NCBI GenBank assembly: GCA_032052615.1
Contig: DAMBWF010000009.1
Location: 95,800 to 159,799, forward strand
Source: Pseudomonas_T sp032052615
GTDB taxonomy: Bacteria; Pseudomonadota; Gammaproteobacteria; Pseudomonadales; Pseudomonadaceae
Direction of reading: 5' to 3'
Length of the DNA: 64,000 nt
The position numbers and the translations under genes are program-made. Positions 23,982 through 32,516 of this stretch are shown here, piece by piece; within the stretch, counting starts at the first letter, position 1; each line of letters opens with the position of its first letter. The notes beneath the pieces are model-generated. The model was not told the origin of the DNA, ran no database searches, and worked only from the letters and a program-made list of their open reading frames with translations.

Positions 23982-25055
23982 ATGCGCATTTTGGTGACCG
24001 GCGGCGCCGGTTTTATTGGTTCGGCGCTGATCCGCCATGTGCTGCGGCATACCGGGCACAGCGTGCTCAACCTGGACAAACTCACCTACGCCGGCAATCT
24101 GGAGTCCCTGGCGGCGGTGACTGACGACCCGCGCTACCGGTTCATCCAAGCCGATATCGGCGATACCGTCGCCGTGAGCCGTGCGCTGGCGGACTTCCAG
24201 CCCGACGCGGTGATGCACCTGGCGGCCGAGTCCCACGTCGACCGCTCCATCGATGGCCCGGCCGCGTTCATCCAGACCAACATCGTCGGCACCTATGTCC
24301 TGCTGGAAGCCGTGCGCGCCTACTGGCAAGCGATGGACGGCGAGCGCAAGGCGGCGTTCCGCTTCCACCATATCTCCACCGACGAGGTGTACGGCGACCT
24401 GCATGGCGCCGACGACCTGTTCCGCGAGACCACGCCCTACGCCCCCAGCTCGCCGTACTCGGCGAGCAAGGCGGCGTCCGACCATCTGGTCCGCGCCTGG
24501 CACCGCACCTACGGGCTGCCGGTGCTGGTGAGCAACTGCTCCAACAACTACGGCCCGTATCACTTCCCCGAGAAGCTGATCCCGCTGATGATCCTCAACG
24601 CCCTGGAGGGCAAGCCACTGCCGGTGTACGGCAACGGCCAGCAGGTGCGCGACTGGCTGTACGTGGAAGACCACGCGCGGGCGCTGCTGCACGTGGTCAC
24701 CCGGGGCGCGGTGGGGGAGACCTACAACATCGGCGGGCACAACGAGCAGCGCAACCTGGACGTGGTCCAGGGCATCTGCGCCTTGCTGGAAGAACTGGCG
24801 CCGGCCAAGCCCGCCGGCGTTGCCCGCTACGCCGACCTGATCCGCTTCGTCGCCGACCGCCCGGGCCACGACCTGCGTTACGCCATCGATGCCGGCAAGA
24901 TCCAGCGCGAGCTGGGCTGGGTGCCCGAGGAAACCTTCGAGAGCGGCCTGCGCAAGACCGTGGGCTGGTACCTGGACAACCTGGACTGGTGCCGCCGCGT
25001 GCAGGACCGCAGCTACCAGCGCGAGCGCCTCGGCACCTTGGGAGGCGAGCAATGA
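23982..25055 (+). CDS. rmlB: dTDP-glucose 4,6-dehydratase
   Basis: The start giving MRILVTGGAGFIGSALIRHV yields 357 residues, the normal size. The NAD-binding GGAGFIGS (7-14), the SDR catalytic PYSASKAASDH (Tyr-x3-Lys) and the stretch HISTDEVYGDLHG are intact. It converts dTDP-D-glucose to dTDP-4-keto-6-deoxyglucose, the second step to dTDP-L-rhamnose, in the cytoplasm. The stop overlaps rmlA by ATGA, and the whole cluster is coupled in this way. The product feeds LPS core/O-antigen and rhamnolipid synthesis in Pseudomonas. About 385 non-coding bases upstream separate it from phage-type regulators. Confidence 0.95.
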   Translation: MRILVTGGAGFIGSALIRHVLRHTGHSVLNLDKLTYAGNLESLAAVTDDPRYRFIQADIGDTVAVSRALADFQPDAVMHLAAESHVDRSIDGPAAFIQTNIVGTYVLLEAVRAYWQAMDGERKAAFRFHHISTDEVYGDLHGADDLFRETTPYAPSSPYSASKAASDHLVRAWHRTYGLPVLVSNCSNNYGPYHFPEKLIPLMILNALEGKPLPVYGNGQQVRDWLYVEDHARALLHVVTRGAVGETYNIGGHNEQRNLDVVQGICALLEELAPAKPAGVARYADLIRFVADRPGHDLRYAIDAGKIQRELGWVPEETFESGLRKTVGWYLDNLDWCRRVQDRSYQRERLGTLGGEQ

Positions 25056-25930
25056 AAGGCATCGTTCTCGCCGGCGGCTCCGGCACCCGCCTGCACCCCA
25101 TCACCCTGGGCGTCTCCAAGCAATTGCTGCCGATCTACGATAAGCCGATGGTCTATTACCCGATCTCGGTGCTGATGCTCGCCGGCATCCGCGAGATCCT
25201 GATCATCTCCACGCCCCAGGACCTGCCCCAGTATCGCAGCCTGCTGGGCGACGGCAGCCAGTTCGGCGTGAACTTCAGCTACGCCGTGCAGCCCTCGCCG
25301 GACGGCCTGGCCCAGGCCTTCCTGATCGGCGAGTCGTTCATCGGCGACGATTCGGTGTGCCTGATCCTCGGCGACAACATCTTCCACGGCCAGCATTTCA
25401 CCGAACAACTGGAGCGGGCCGCCGCCCAGCCCAGCGGCGCCACGGTGTTCGGCTATTGGGTCAAGGACCCGGAGCGGTTCGGCGTGGTGGATTTCGACGC
25501 CGACGGCCGCGCCCTCTCCATCGAGGAAAAGCCGCGCCAGCCGAAGTCCAGCTACGCGGTGACCGGCCTGTACTTCTACGACAACGACGTGCTGGACATC
25601 GCCAAGGCGGTGAAGCCCTCGGCCCGAGGCGAGCTGGAAATCACCGATGTGAACAACGCCTACCTGCAGCGCGGCGACCTGCGGGTCGAGCGCTTCGGCC
25701 GGGGCTTCGCCTGGCTCGACACCGGCACTCACGATAGCCTGCTGGAAGCCTCCCAGTACGTGCAGACCATCGAGCACCGCCAGGGGCTGAAGGTCGCCTG
25801 TCTGGAGGAAATCGCCTACCAGCGCCGCTGGATCGACCGCGAGCGGCTGCTCAGCCAGGCCCGGGCCTTCGGCAAGACCGGCTACGGCCAATACCTGTTC
25901 CAACTGGCGGGGGAGACCGACGCGCCATGA
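25052..25930 (+). CDS. rmlA: Glucose-1-phosphate thymidylyltransferase
   Basis: This 292-residue protein starts MKGIVLAGGSGTRLHPITLG, with the nucleotidyltransferase signature GGSGTRLxP. LILGDNIFHGQ, VEEK-like IEEKPRQPKSSYAVTGLYFY, and FAWLDTGTHDSL are also in place. It joins glucose-1-phosphate and dTTP to give dTDP-glucose, the first and feedback-regulated step of the rhamnose pathway. A GGAGGCGAGC site lies in the end of rmlB. It overlaps both neighbours by ATGA. In PAO1, as I recall, rmlD stands between rmlB and rmlA; here rmlA follows rmlB directly. Confidence 0.95.
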   Translation: MKGIVLAGGSGTRLHPITLGVSKQLLPIYDKPMVYYPISVLMLAGIREILIISTPQDLPQYRSLLGDGSQFGVNFSYAVQPSPDGLAQAFLIGESFIGDDSVCLILGDNIFHGQHFTEQLERAAAQPSGATVFGYWVKDPERFGVVDFDADGRALSIEEKPRQPKSSYAVTGLYFYDNDVLDIAKAVKPSARGELEITDVNNAYLQRGDLRVERFGRGFAWLDTGTHDSLLEASQYVQTIEHRQGLKVACLEEIAYQRRWIDRERLLSQARAFGKTGYGQYLFQLAGETDAP

Positions 25931-26472
25931 ACGTGATCGCCACCGAGCTGCCCGAGGTGCTGATCGTCGAACCCAAGGTGTTCGGCGACGCCCGCGGCTT
26001 CTTCTTCGAGAGCTTCAATGCCCGCGCCTTCGCCGAGGCCACCGGGGTCGAGCGGGCGTTCGTCCAGGACAACCACTCGCTGTCCCAGCGCGGCGTGCTG
26101 CGCGGCCTGCATTACCAGCTCGAACAGGCCCAGGGGAAACTGGTGCGGGTGGTGCAGGGCGAGGTATTCGACGTCGCCGTGGACGTGCGCCGCGCCTCGC
26201 CCACCTTCGGCCGCTGGGTCGGGGTGCGCCTGTCGGCGCAGAACAAGCGCCAGCTATGGGTGCCGGAGGGGTTCGCCCACGGTTTCCTGGTTCTTAGCGA
26301 GCAGGCCGAATTCCTCTACAAGACCACCGACTACTACGCGCCGGTCCACGAGCGCTGCATCCGCTGGGACGACCCCGAACTGGCCATCGACTGGCCTCTG
26401 GACGGCGAGCCGCAGCTATCCGCCAAGGATCGCGCCGGGGTGGCGCTGCGCGACGCCGAGACCTTCCCATGA
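25927..26472 (+). CDS. rmlC: dTDP-4-dehydrorhamnose 3,5-epimerase
   Basis: The protein has 181 residues, MNVIATELPEVLIVEPKVFG. Cupin-fold landmarks are present: FVQDNHSLSQRGVLRGLHYQ, VVQGEVFDVAVDVRRASPTF, and LWVPEGFAHGFLVLS. The His in GLHYQ and the Tyr in YKTTDYY correspond to the catalytic pair of RmlC epimerases. It epimerises carbons 3 and 5 of the 4-keto sugar, third in the pathway. Gene ends overlap rmlA and rmlD by ATGA. Confidence 0.95.
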   Translation: MNVIATELPEVLIVEPKVFGDARGFFFESFNARAFAEATGVERAFVQDNHSLSQRGVLRGLHYQLEQAQGKLVRVVQGEVFDVAVDVRRASPTFGRWVGVRLSAQNKRQLWVPEGFAHGFLVLSEQAEFLYKTTDYYAPVHERCIRWDDPELAIDWPLDGEPQLSAKDRAGVALRDAETFP

Positions 26473-27335
26473 CCATCCTCGTCACCGGCCACCATGGACA
26501 GGTCGCCCGCGAACTGCAACGCGCCCTGGCATCCCTCGGCGAGGTGGTCTGCCTCGGCCGCGAGCGCCTCGACCTGGGCGACCCCACCCGCATCCGCGAG
26601 ACCGTGCGGGCGCTACGCCCGGCGCTGATCGTCAACGCCGCCGCCCACACCGCCGTGGACCAGGCCGAGCAGGAGCCAGAGGCGGCCTTCGCGCTGAACG
26701 CCACGGCCCCCGGCGTGCTCGCCGAGGAAGCGGCGGCCCTGGGCGCGCCGCTGATCCACTACTCCACCGACTACGTGTTCGACGGCGACAAGCCCGCGCC
26801 CTACGTCGAGGACGACGCGCCCCACCCCTTGGGCGTCTACGGCGCCAGCAAGCTGGCCGGCGAACGGGCGATCCAGGCGGTGGGCGGCGCCCACCTGATT
26901 CTGCGTACCAGCTGGGTGTATTCCCGCCACGGACGCAACTTCCTGCTGACCATGCAGCGCCTGTTGCAGGAAAAACCCCACCTGCGCGTGGTGGCCGACC
27001 AGGTCGGCGCGCCCACCTGGGCCGGCGACATCGCCGACGGCACCGCCGAGCTGATCCGCCGCTGGCGCGAAGGCCGCGTCCACTGGGGCATCTACCATTT
27101 CACCGCCAGCGGCGAGACCTCTTGGTTCGGCTTCGCCCAGGCCATCGCCGAGCGCCTGCGGGCCGAGGGCCGCCCCTGCGCCAGCCTGGAGGCGATCCCG
27201 ACCCGCGACTACCCGACCCCGGCCCGGCGGCCCCTCAACTCCCGGCTGAGCGGCGACAAGCTGCGCCGCGACTGGGGCCTCGCCCTGCCCGACTGGCGCG
27301 CCGGCCTGGACGCCTGCCTGGCGGCGCCGCGCTGA
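26469..27335 (+). CDS. rmlD: dTDP-4-dehydrorhamnose reductase
   Basis: This 288-residue protein, MTILVTGHHGQVARELQRAL, has the Rossmann GHHGQVA loop, NAAAHTAVDQAE, the YSTDYVFDGDK motif and the catalytic YGASKLAGE. It reduces the 4-keto group to give dTDP-L-rhamnose using NAD(P)H, completing the pathway. It is the last of the four coupled genes. A GC-rich hairpin (27343-27363) follows 7 bases after the stop and may end or stabilise the transcript. Confidence 0.95.
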   Translation: MTILVTGHHGQVARELQRALASLGEVVCLGRERLDLGDPTRIRETVRALRPALIVNAAAHTAVDQAEQEPEAAFALNATAPGVLAEEAAALGAPLIHYSTDYVFDGDKPAPYVEDDAPHPLGVYGASKLAGERAIQAVGGAHLILRTSWVYSRHGRNFLLTMQRLLQEKPHLRVVADQVGAPTWAGDIADGTAELIRRWREGRVHWGIYHFTASGETSWFGFAQAIAERLRAEGRPCASLEAIPTRDYPTPARRPLNSRLSGDKLRRDWGLALPDWRAGLDACLAAPR

Positions 27336-27342
27336 CACGCGA

Positions 27343-27363
27343 GGGCCCGCCCGAGGCGGGCCC
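27343..27363 (+). terminator. Hairpin after rmlD (terminator-like, no T run)
   Basis: GGGCCCGCC and GGCGGGCCC pair around CGA, a perfect 9-bp stem. No T run follows and dctB starts 15 bases later, so termination may be partial and dctB may be read from the rml transcript. Confidence 0.45.
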
Positions 27364-27378
27364 AGGCATAATGCGCGG

Positions 27379-29199
27379 ATGAACCGCAACCCGACCGACC
27401 TTCCCACCCGCCACCCCCGCTGGGGCAGCCTGGTCCTGCTCGCCCTGCTGCTGGCGCCGCTGCTGTGGCCGCTGCACCTGTTCGTCGAGCGCTACTACAG
27501 CCAGGCCCTGCTGGAGCAGAACCGCCAGACCCTGGACCTCTACACCGCCAACCTGCTGGGCACCCTGCGGCGCTTCGAAGTGATGCCGCAGCTGCTCGGC
27601 GACCTGCCGCTGCTGCGCGCCACGCTGCTGGACCCGACCAACGCCGAGGGCCTGGACCAGGCCAACCGCCTGCTGAGGGAAATCCGCCAGCAGACCGGCG
27701 CCGACGTGATTTACCTGATGAATCCCGAGGGCCTGGCCCTGGTGGCCTCCAACTGGGACCAGCCGGACAGCTTCGTCGGCCGCAACTTCGCCTTCCGCCC
27801 CTACTACCGCGAAGCCATGCACGGCCGGCTGGCGCGCTTCTTCGGCCTCGGCACCACCTCCGGCAAGCGCGGCTACTACTTTGCCAGCGCCGTGCGCGAC
27901 GGCGGGCGCATCCTCGGCGCCCTGGTGGTCAAGGTGGACCTGGACTACGCCGAGACCCTCTGGGGCAAGACCCCCGAACAACTGATGGTCACCGACGCCA
28001 ACGGCGTGGTGATCCTCACCTCGCGGCCCGACTGGCGGTTCCGCGCCAGCCGCCCGCTGGACAGCGCCGAGCGCGCCGCCATCGTCGACACCCAGCCCTA
28101 CCCCGACCAGGCCCCCGCGCCGCTGCGCCTGAACCCCGATGCCTGGCTGGTGCTGGACCGGCAACTGCCGGAAACCGGCTGGACGGTGAGCATCCTCGCG
28201 CCCCGGGAACTGGTGGACCGTCCGGTGCGCACCGCCATGGCCATCGGCGGCGGCGCGCTGTTGGTGCTGATCCTACTCCTCGGCCTGATGATGCTGCGGC
28301 GGCGTCACTACCTGGAACGCATCGCCCTCGATGCCCGCGCCCGTCATCAACTGGAGCTGCGGGTCGTGGAACGCACCCGTGACCTGGAGGCGCTCAACAG
28401 CCGGCTCAAGGAAGAAGTGCTGGAGCGGGAACAGGCCCAGCAGGAGCTGGTGCGGGCCCAGGACGAACTCCTGCAGGCCGGCAAGCTGTCGGTGCTCGGC
28501 ACCATGTCGGCGAGCATCAGCCACGAACTCAACCAGCCCCTCGGCGCGATCCGCAGCTACGCCGACAACGCCGGGGTGCTGCTGGACCACGGCCGGGTCG
28601 ACGACGTGCGGGAAAACCTCACGCTGATCCGCGAGCTGACCGGGCGCATGGCCTCGATCATCACCCACCTGCGGGCCTTCGCCCGGCGCGACCGCCACGC
28701 GCCGGAGAGCGTCGCCCTGCAGCCCGCCCTCGACGACGCCCTGGCGCTGCTGGCCAAGCGGCGGCGGGCCATGGACGTGGAATTGTTCCGCGACCTGCCG
28801 GAGGCCACCCTGTGGGTCCAGGCCGGCGAGACCCGCCTGCGCCAGGTGCTGGGCAACCTGTTGGCCAATGCCCTCGACGCCTTGGGCGAGAAGGCCCAGC
28901 CGCGCTGCCTCTGGCTGAGCGCCGAACGTACCGCGAGCGGCATCGAGCTGACCCTGCGGGACAACGGCCCCGGCTTCAGCCGCGAGGCCCTGGCCCGCGC
29001 CCGGGAGCCTTTCTTCACCACCAAGACCAGCGCCCAGGGCCTGGGGCTCGGCCTGGCCATTTGCGACAGCCTGATGCGCGCGCTCGGCGGCGAGCTGGTG
29101 CTGGCCAACCACCCCCAGGGCGGCGCCCTGGTCACCCTGCGCATGCGCGCCGCCATCCCCGGCGTCACCCCGCAATCCCCCGAGGATTCCCCGCCATGA
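27379..29199 (+). CDS. dctB: C4-dicarboxylate sensor histidine kinase
   Basis: This 606-residue sensor has a first membrane helix near 16-36, a periplasmic sensing region to about 270 (DctB-type double PAS; GADVIYLMNPEGLALVASNW, FAFRPYYREAMHG), a second helix near 275-297, a coiled linker and the kinase core. The phospho-accepting His is His382 in SISHELNQPLGAIRSYADN. DNGPGFS and the glycine-rich GLGLGLAICDSL lie in the ATPase domain. It senses succinate, fumarate or malate and phosphorylates DctD. It overlaps dctD by ATGA. The location after rml matches the PAO1 order as I remember it. Confidence 0.92.
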   Translation: MNRNPTDLPTRHPRWGSLVLLALLLAPLLWPLHLFVERYYSQALLEQNRQTLDLYTANLLGTLRRFEVMPQLLGDLPLLRATLLDPTNAEGLDQANRLLREIRQQTGADVIYLMNPEGLALVASNWDQPDSFVGRNFAFRPYYREAMHGRLARFFGLGTTSGKRGYYFASAVRDGGRILGALVVKVDLDYAETLWGKTPEQLMVTDANGVVILTSRPDWRFRASRPLDSAERAAIVDTQPYPDQAPAPLRLNPDAWLVLDRQLPETGWTVSILAPRELVDRPVRTAMAIGGGALLVLILLLGLMMLRRRHYLERIALDARARHQLELRVVERTRDLEALNSRLKEEVLEREQAQQELVRAQDELLQAGKLSVLGTMSASISHELNQPLGAIRSYADNAGVLLDHGRVDDVRENLTLIRELTGRMASIITHLRAFARRDRHAPESVALQPALDDALALLAKRRRAMDVELFRDLPEATLWVQAGETRLRQVLGNLLANALDALGEKAQPRCLWLSAERTASGIELTLRDNGPGFSREALARAREPFFTTKTSAQGLGLGLAICDSLMRALGGELVLANHPQGGALVTLRMRAAIPGVTPQSPEDSPP

Positions 29200-30554
29200 C
29201 CGCCATCGACCCCTCCGTCCAGGTGCTGCTGATCGACGACGACCCGCACCTGCGCAAGGCCCTGAGCCAGACCCTCGACCTCGCCGGGCTCAAGGCGCAG
29301 CCCCTGGCAGGGGCCGAGGGCATCGCCGAAGCCCTGGAGCGCGACTGGCCGGGCGTGGTGGTCAGCGATATCCGCATGCCCGGCATGGACGGTCTGGCCC
29401 TGCTGGCCGCCCTGCACGGTCGCGACCCGGACCTGCCGGTGCTGCTGATCACCGGCCATGGCGACGTGCCCCTGGCGGTGCAGGCGATGCGCGCCGGCGC
29501 CTATGACTTCCTGGAAAAACCCTTCGCCAGCGACGCCCTGCTGGATAGCGTACGTCGGGCCTTGGAACTGCGCCGACTGGTACTGGAGAACCGCAGCCTG
29601 CGCCTGGCCCTGGCCGACCGCCAAGAACTCAGCGGCCGGCTGATGGGTCAGTCGCCAGCGGTGCAGCGCCTGCGCGAGCAGATCGGCGCCCTGGCGGCGA
29701 CCCAGGCCGACGTGCTGATCCTCGGCGAGACCGGCTCGGGCAAGGAAGTGGTGGCCCGGGCCCTGCACGACCTGTCGAGCCGGCGCGACGGCCCCTTCGT
29801 CGCCATCAACGCCGGGGCCCTGGCCGAGTCGGTGGTGGAGAGCGAACTGTTCGGTCACGAGGCGGGGGCCTTCACCGGGGCGCAGAAGCGCCGCATCGGC
29901 AAGTTCGAGTATGCCAATGGCGGCACCCTGTTCCTCGACGAGATCGAGAGCATGAGCCTCGACGTGCAGGTCAAGCTGCTGCGCCTGTTGCAGGAACGCA
30001 CCGTGGAGCGCATGGGCTCGAACCAGTTGATCCCCCTGGACATCCGGGTGATCGCGGCCACCAAGGAGGACCTGCGCCAGGCCGCCGACCAGAACCGCTT
30101 CCGCGCCGACCTGTACTACCGGCTGAACGTCGCCAGCCTGCGCATCCCGCCCCTGCGCGAGCGCGGCGAGGACGTCCTGCGGCTGTTCCAGCACTTCGCC
30201 GATAACGCCAGCCAGCGCCATGGCATGGCCCCGCGCAGCCTCGACGGCCAGCAGCGGGCGCGCCTGCTGACCCACGCCTGGCCGGGCAACGTGCGCGAAT
30301 TGCAGAACGCCGCCGAACGCTTCGCCCTCGGCCTCGACCTGGCCCTGGACGACACCGCGCCGGAATTGCCGGTCCTCCAGGGCGGGCTCAGCGAGCAGGT
30401 GGAAGCCTTCGAGCGCGCCCTGATCGCCGCCGAACTGACCCGCCCCCACGGCTCCGTGCGCAGCCTCGCCGAGGCACTGGGCATTCCCCGCAAGACCCTG
30501 CATGACAAGCTGCGCAAACATGGCCTGCACTTCGGCGGCGGCGACACCGACTGA
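29196..30554 (+). CDS. dctD: C4-dicarboxylate sigma54 response regulator
   Basis: The protein has 452 residues. The receiver domain has the acidic pocket DDD (14-16), phospho-site Asp58 in VVSDIRMPGMDG, and the Lys of FLEKPF. The AAA+ domain carries Walker A GETGSGKE, the sigma54-contact loop GAFTGA within ELFGHEAGAFTGAQKRR, and LFLDEIESM. The C-terminal Fis-type helix-turn-helix is SVRSLAEALGIPRKTLHDKL. It activates sigma54 promoters of dicarboxylate transporter genes (dctA, dctPQM), which are not in this window. Start and dctB stop overlap by ATGA. Confidence 0.93.
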   Translation: MTAIDPSVQVLLIDDDPHLRKALSQTLDLAGLKAQPLAGAEGIAEALERDWPGVVVSDIRMPGMDGLALLAALHGRDPDLPVLLITGHGDVPLAVQAMRAGAYDFLEKPFASDALLDSVRRALELRRLVLENRSLRLALADRQELSGRLMGQSPAVQRLREQIGALAATQADVLILGETGSGKEVVARALHDLSSRRDGPFVAINAGALAESVVESELFGHEAGAFTGAQKRRIGKFEYANGGTLFLDEIESMSLDVQVKLLRLLQERTVERMGSNQLIPLDIRVIAATKEDLRQAADQNRFRADLYYRLNVASLRIPPLRERGEDVLRLFQHFADNASQRHGMAPRSLDGQQRARLLTHAWPGNVRELQNAAERFALGLDLALDDTAPELPVLQGGLSEQVEAFERALIAAELTRPHGSVRSLAEALGIPRKTLHDKLRKHGLHFGGGDTD

Positions 30555-31051
30555 CGCCGCCCGCGTCCCTCCCTCGCCGGCGCGCGCGCCGCGCCCTCTC
30601 CCTGCGCCTCGTCCGTCACGGGGCTGACACACGCGCCAGCCATCATCCACTGGCGCGGCGGCGCTGAAACATGCGCCGTTCCTCGGCGATCACGCATTGA
30701 TAGCACATTGATATTCAGCCATCGTGCCGAATGGATTTCGTTTTCCGGGGCACTTTCCGCCCGTTCGGGACTCTGGAAGAAGGAGCCGCTCATCGGTGCA
30801 AGGAAGCAGGCCTTGCCGTCCGTCGTTCGCTTGCGGATGCCGACCAATGGTCTACCGTCAAGGGGGCCGCGAGGGCCGACAGCCTGCGCGGCTCCTCGAA
30901 ACATGAGGCTCCGGAGGGTCGGTAAGGCGTGCATCACGGTACGGAAGTTCGCTGGCAGGACGCTTGGCTCGCGATTGATACACATCAATGTGGTCGCACC
31001 AGCGAGCGCGCCTAATGACCCTAACTTCTGCCCGTCGTAAGGAGGCACGCC
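30555..31051 (+). promoter_or_regulatory. arcD upstream region, no gene recognised
   Basis: This 497-base stretch lies between dctD and arcD. Apart from the ANR box at 30975-30988 and a ribosome site AAGGAGGCACGCC before arcD, I see no confident element. Several short open frames are present, but their composition is not gene-like. A second, imperfect TTGATA-GCAC-ATTGATA lies near 30697. Confidence 0.5.
30975..30988 (+). promoter_or_regulatory. ANR/FNR box of the arc operon
   Basis: TTGATACACATCAA is a perfect match to the ANR/FNR consensus TTGAT-N4-ATCAA. If it acts at -41.5 the transcript would start near 31023, and CCTAATGA (31011-31018) would be the -10 region. In P. aeruginosa ANR activates arcDABC under low oxygen, so the same control is expected. 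Confidence 0.88.
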
Positions 31052-32482
31052 ATGTCCGACAACCCTTCCAACAAACTCAGACTGGGGGCCTTGGTGGCGC
31101 TGGTCGTGGGTTCGATGATCGGGGGCGGCATCTTCTCCCTGCCCCAGAACATGGCGGCCAGCGCCGACGTCGGCGCCGTGCTGATCGGCTGGGCGATCAC
31201 CGCGGTGGGCATGCTCACCCTGGCCTTCGTCTTCCAGACCCTGGCCAACCGCAAGCCCGAACTGGACGCCGGCGTCTATGCCTACGCCAAGGCCGGCTTC
31301 GGCGACTACATGGGCTTCTCCTCGGCCTGGGGCTACTGGATCAGCGCCTGGCTGGGCAACGTGGGTTACTTCGTCCTGCTGTTCAGCACCCTGGGGTTTT
31401 TCTTCCCGCTGTTCGGCGAGGGCAACACCCCGGCGGCCATCATCGGCGCTTCGATCCTGCTCTGGGCGGTGCACTTCCTAGTGATGCGCGGGATCAAGGA
31501 AGCGGCGTTCATCAACCTGATCACCACGGTCGCCAAGGTCGTGCCGCTGCTGATGTTCATCGTCCTCGCGGCGGTGGCCTTCAAGGCGGACGTGTTCTCC
31601 CGTGACATCTGGGGCCAACTCAACCCCGACCTGGGCAGCGTGATGAACCAGGTGCGCAACATGATGCTGGTCACCGTCTGGGTGTTCATCGGCATCGAGG
31701 GCGCCAGCATCTACTCGGCCCGCGCCGAGAAACGCTCGGACGTCGGAAAGGCGACCATCATCGGCTTCCTCGGCGTACTCGCCCTGCTGGTCATGGTCAA
31801 CGTGCTGTCCATGGGCGTGATGAGCCAACCGGAACTGGCCAAGCTGCCCAACCCGTCCATGGCCGGCGTGCTGGAGCACATCGTCGGTCACTGGGGCGCG
31901 GTGTTGATCAGCGTCGGCCTGGTGGTCTCGCTGCTCGGTGCCCTGCTGTCCTGGGTGCTGCTGTGCGCCGAGATCATGTTCGCCGGCGCCCGCGACCACA
32001 CCATGCCGAACTTCCTCAAGAAAGAGAACGCGCAGCACGTGCCGGTCAACGCCCTGTGGCTGACCAACGCCATGGTGCAGGTCTTCCTGGTGGTCACGCT
32101 GTTCGCCGCCAGCACCTATACCAGCCTGATCTACCTGGCCACCTCGATGATCCTGGTGCCCTACTTCTGGTCGGCGGCCTATGCCGTGCTGCTGGCGGCG
32201 CGCGGGGAAACCTACGAGCGTGCCCCGGGCGAGCGCCGCAAGGACCTGATGATCGCCGTGATCGCCCTGATCTACGCCATCTGGCTGTTGTATGCGGGCG
32301 GCCTGAAGTACCTGCTGCTCTCGGCGCTGCTCTACGCCCCCGGCGTGCTGTTCTTCGCCAAGGCGAAACGGGAACAGGGCCTGGCGGTGTTCACCACCGT
32401 CGAGAAGCTCATCTTCGCCGCCGTGTTGATCGGCGCCCTGGTGGCCGCCTACGGCCTGTACAGCGGTTTCCTGACGCTCTGA
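31052..32482 (+). CDS. arcD: Arginine/ornithine antiporter
   Basis: The protein has 476 residues with 12-13 hydrophobic segments, the APC-superfamily plan. It begins MSDNPSNKLRLGALVALVVG and has the SMIGGGIFSLPQNMAA helix-break motif typical of amino acid exchangers. Other features are VWVFIGIEGASIYSARAEKR and a long C-terminal set of helices. It imports arginine in exchange for ornithine at the inner membrane, with no net ATP cost. It is the first gene of arcDABC. The gap to arcA is 34 bases. Confidence 0.95.
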   Translation: MSDNPSNKLRLGALVALVVGSMIGGGIFSLPQNMAASADVGAVLIGWAITAVGMLTLAFVFQTLANRKPELDAGVYAYAKAGFGDYMGFSSAWGYWISAWLGNVGYFVLLFSTLGFFFPLFGEGNTPAAIIGASILLWAVHFLVMRGIKEAAFINLITTVAKVVPLLMFIVLAAVAFKADVFSRDIWGQLNPDLGSVMNQVRNMMLVTVWVFIGIEGASIYSARAEKRSDVGKATIIGFLGVLALLVMVNVLSMGVMSQPELAKLPNPSMAGVLEHIVGHWGAVLISVGLVVSLLGALLSWVLLCAEIMFAGARDHTMPNFLKKENAQHVPVNALWLTNAMVQVFLVVTLFAASTYTSLIYLATSMILVPYFWSAAYAVLLAARGETYERAPGERRKDLMIAVIALIYAIWLLYAGGLKYLLLSALLYAPGVLFFAKAKREQGLAVFTTVEKLIFAAVLIGALVAAYGLYSGFLTL

Positions 32483-32516
32483 CGTATCGCTTCCGGAATT
32501 TGTAAGGAGAAATGCC

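Noticed and set aside
28557..30650. A 697-codon minus-strand frame opposite dctB/dctD
   Set aside because: Shadow of two well-recognised genes with low-complexity Gln/Gly/Ala composition.
30708..31040. A 110-codon plus-strand frame before arcD
   Set aside because: It spans the ANR box and promoter, has no ribosome site and no family resemblance.
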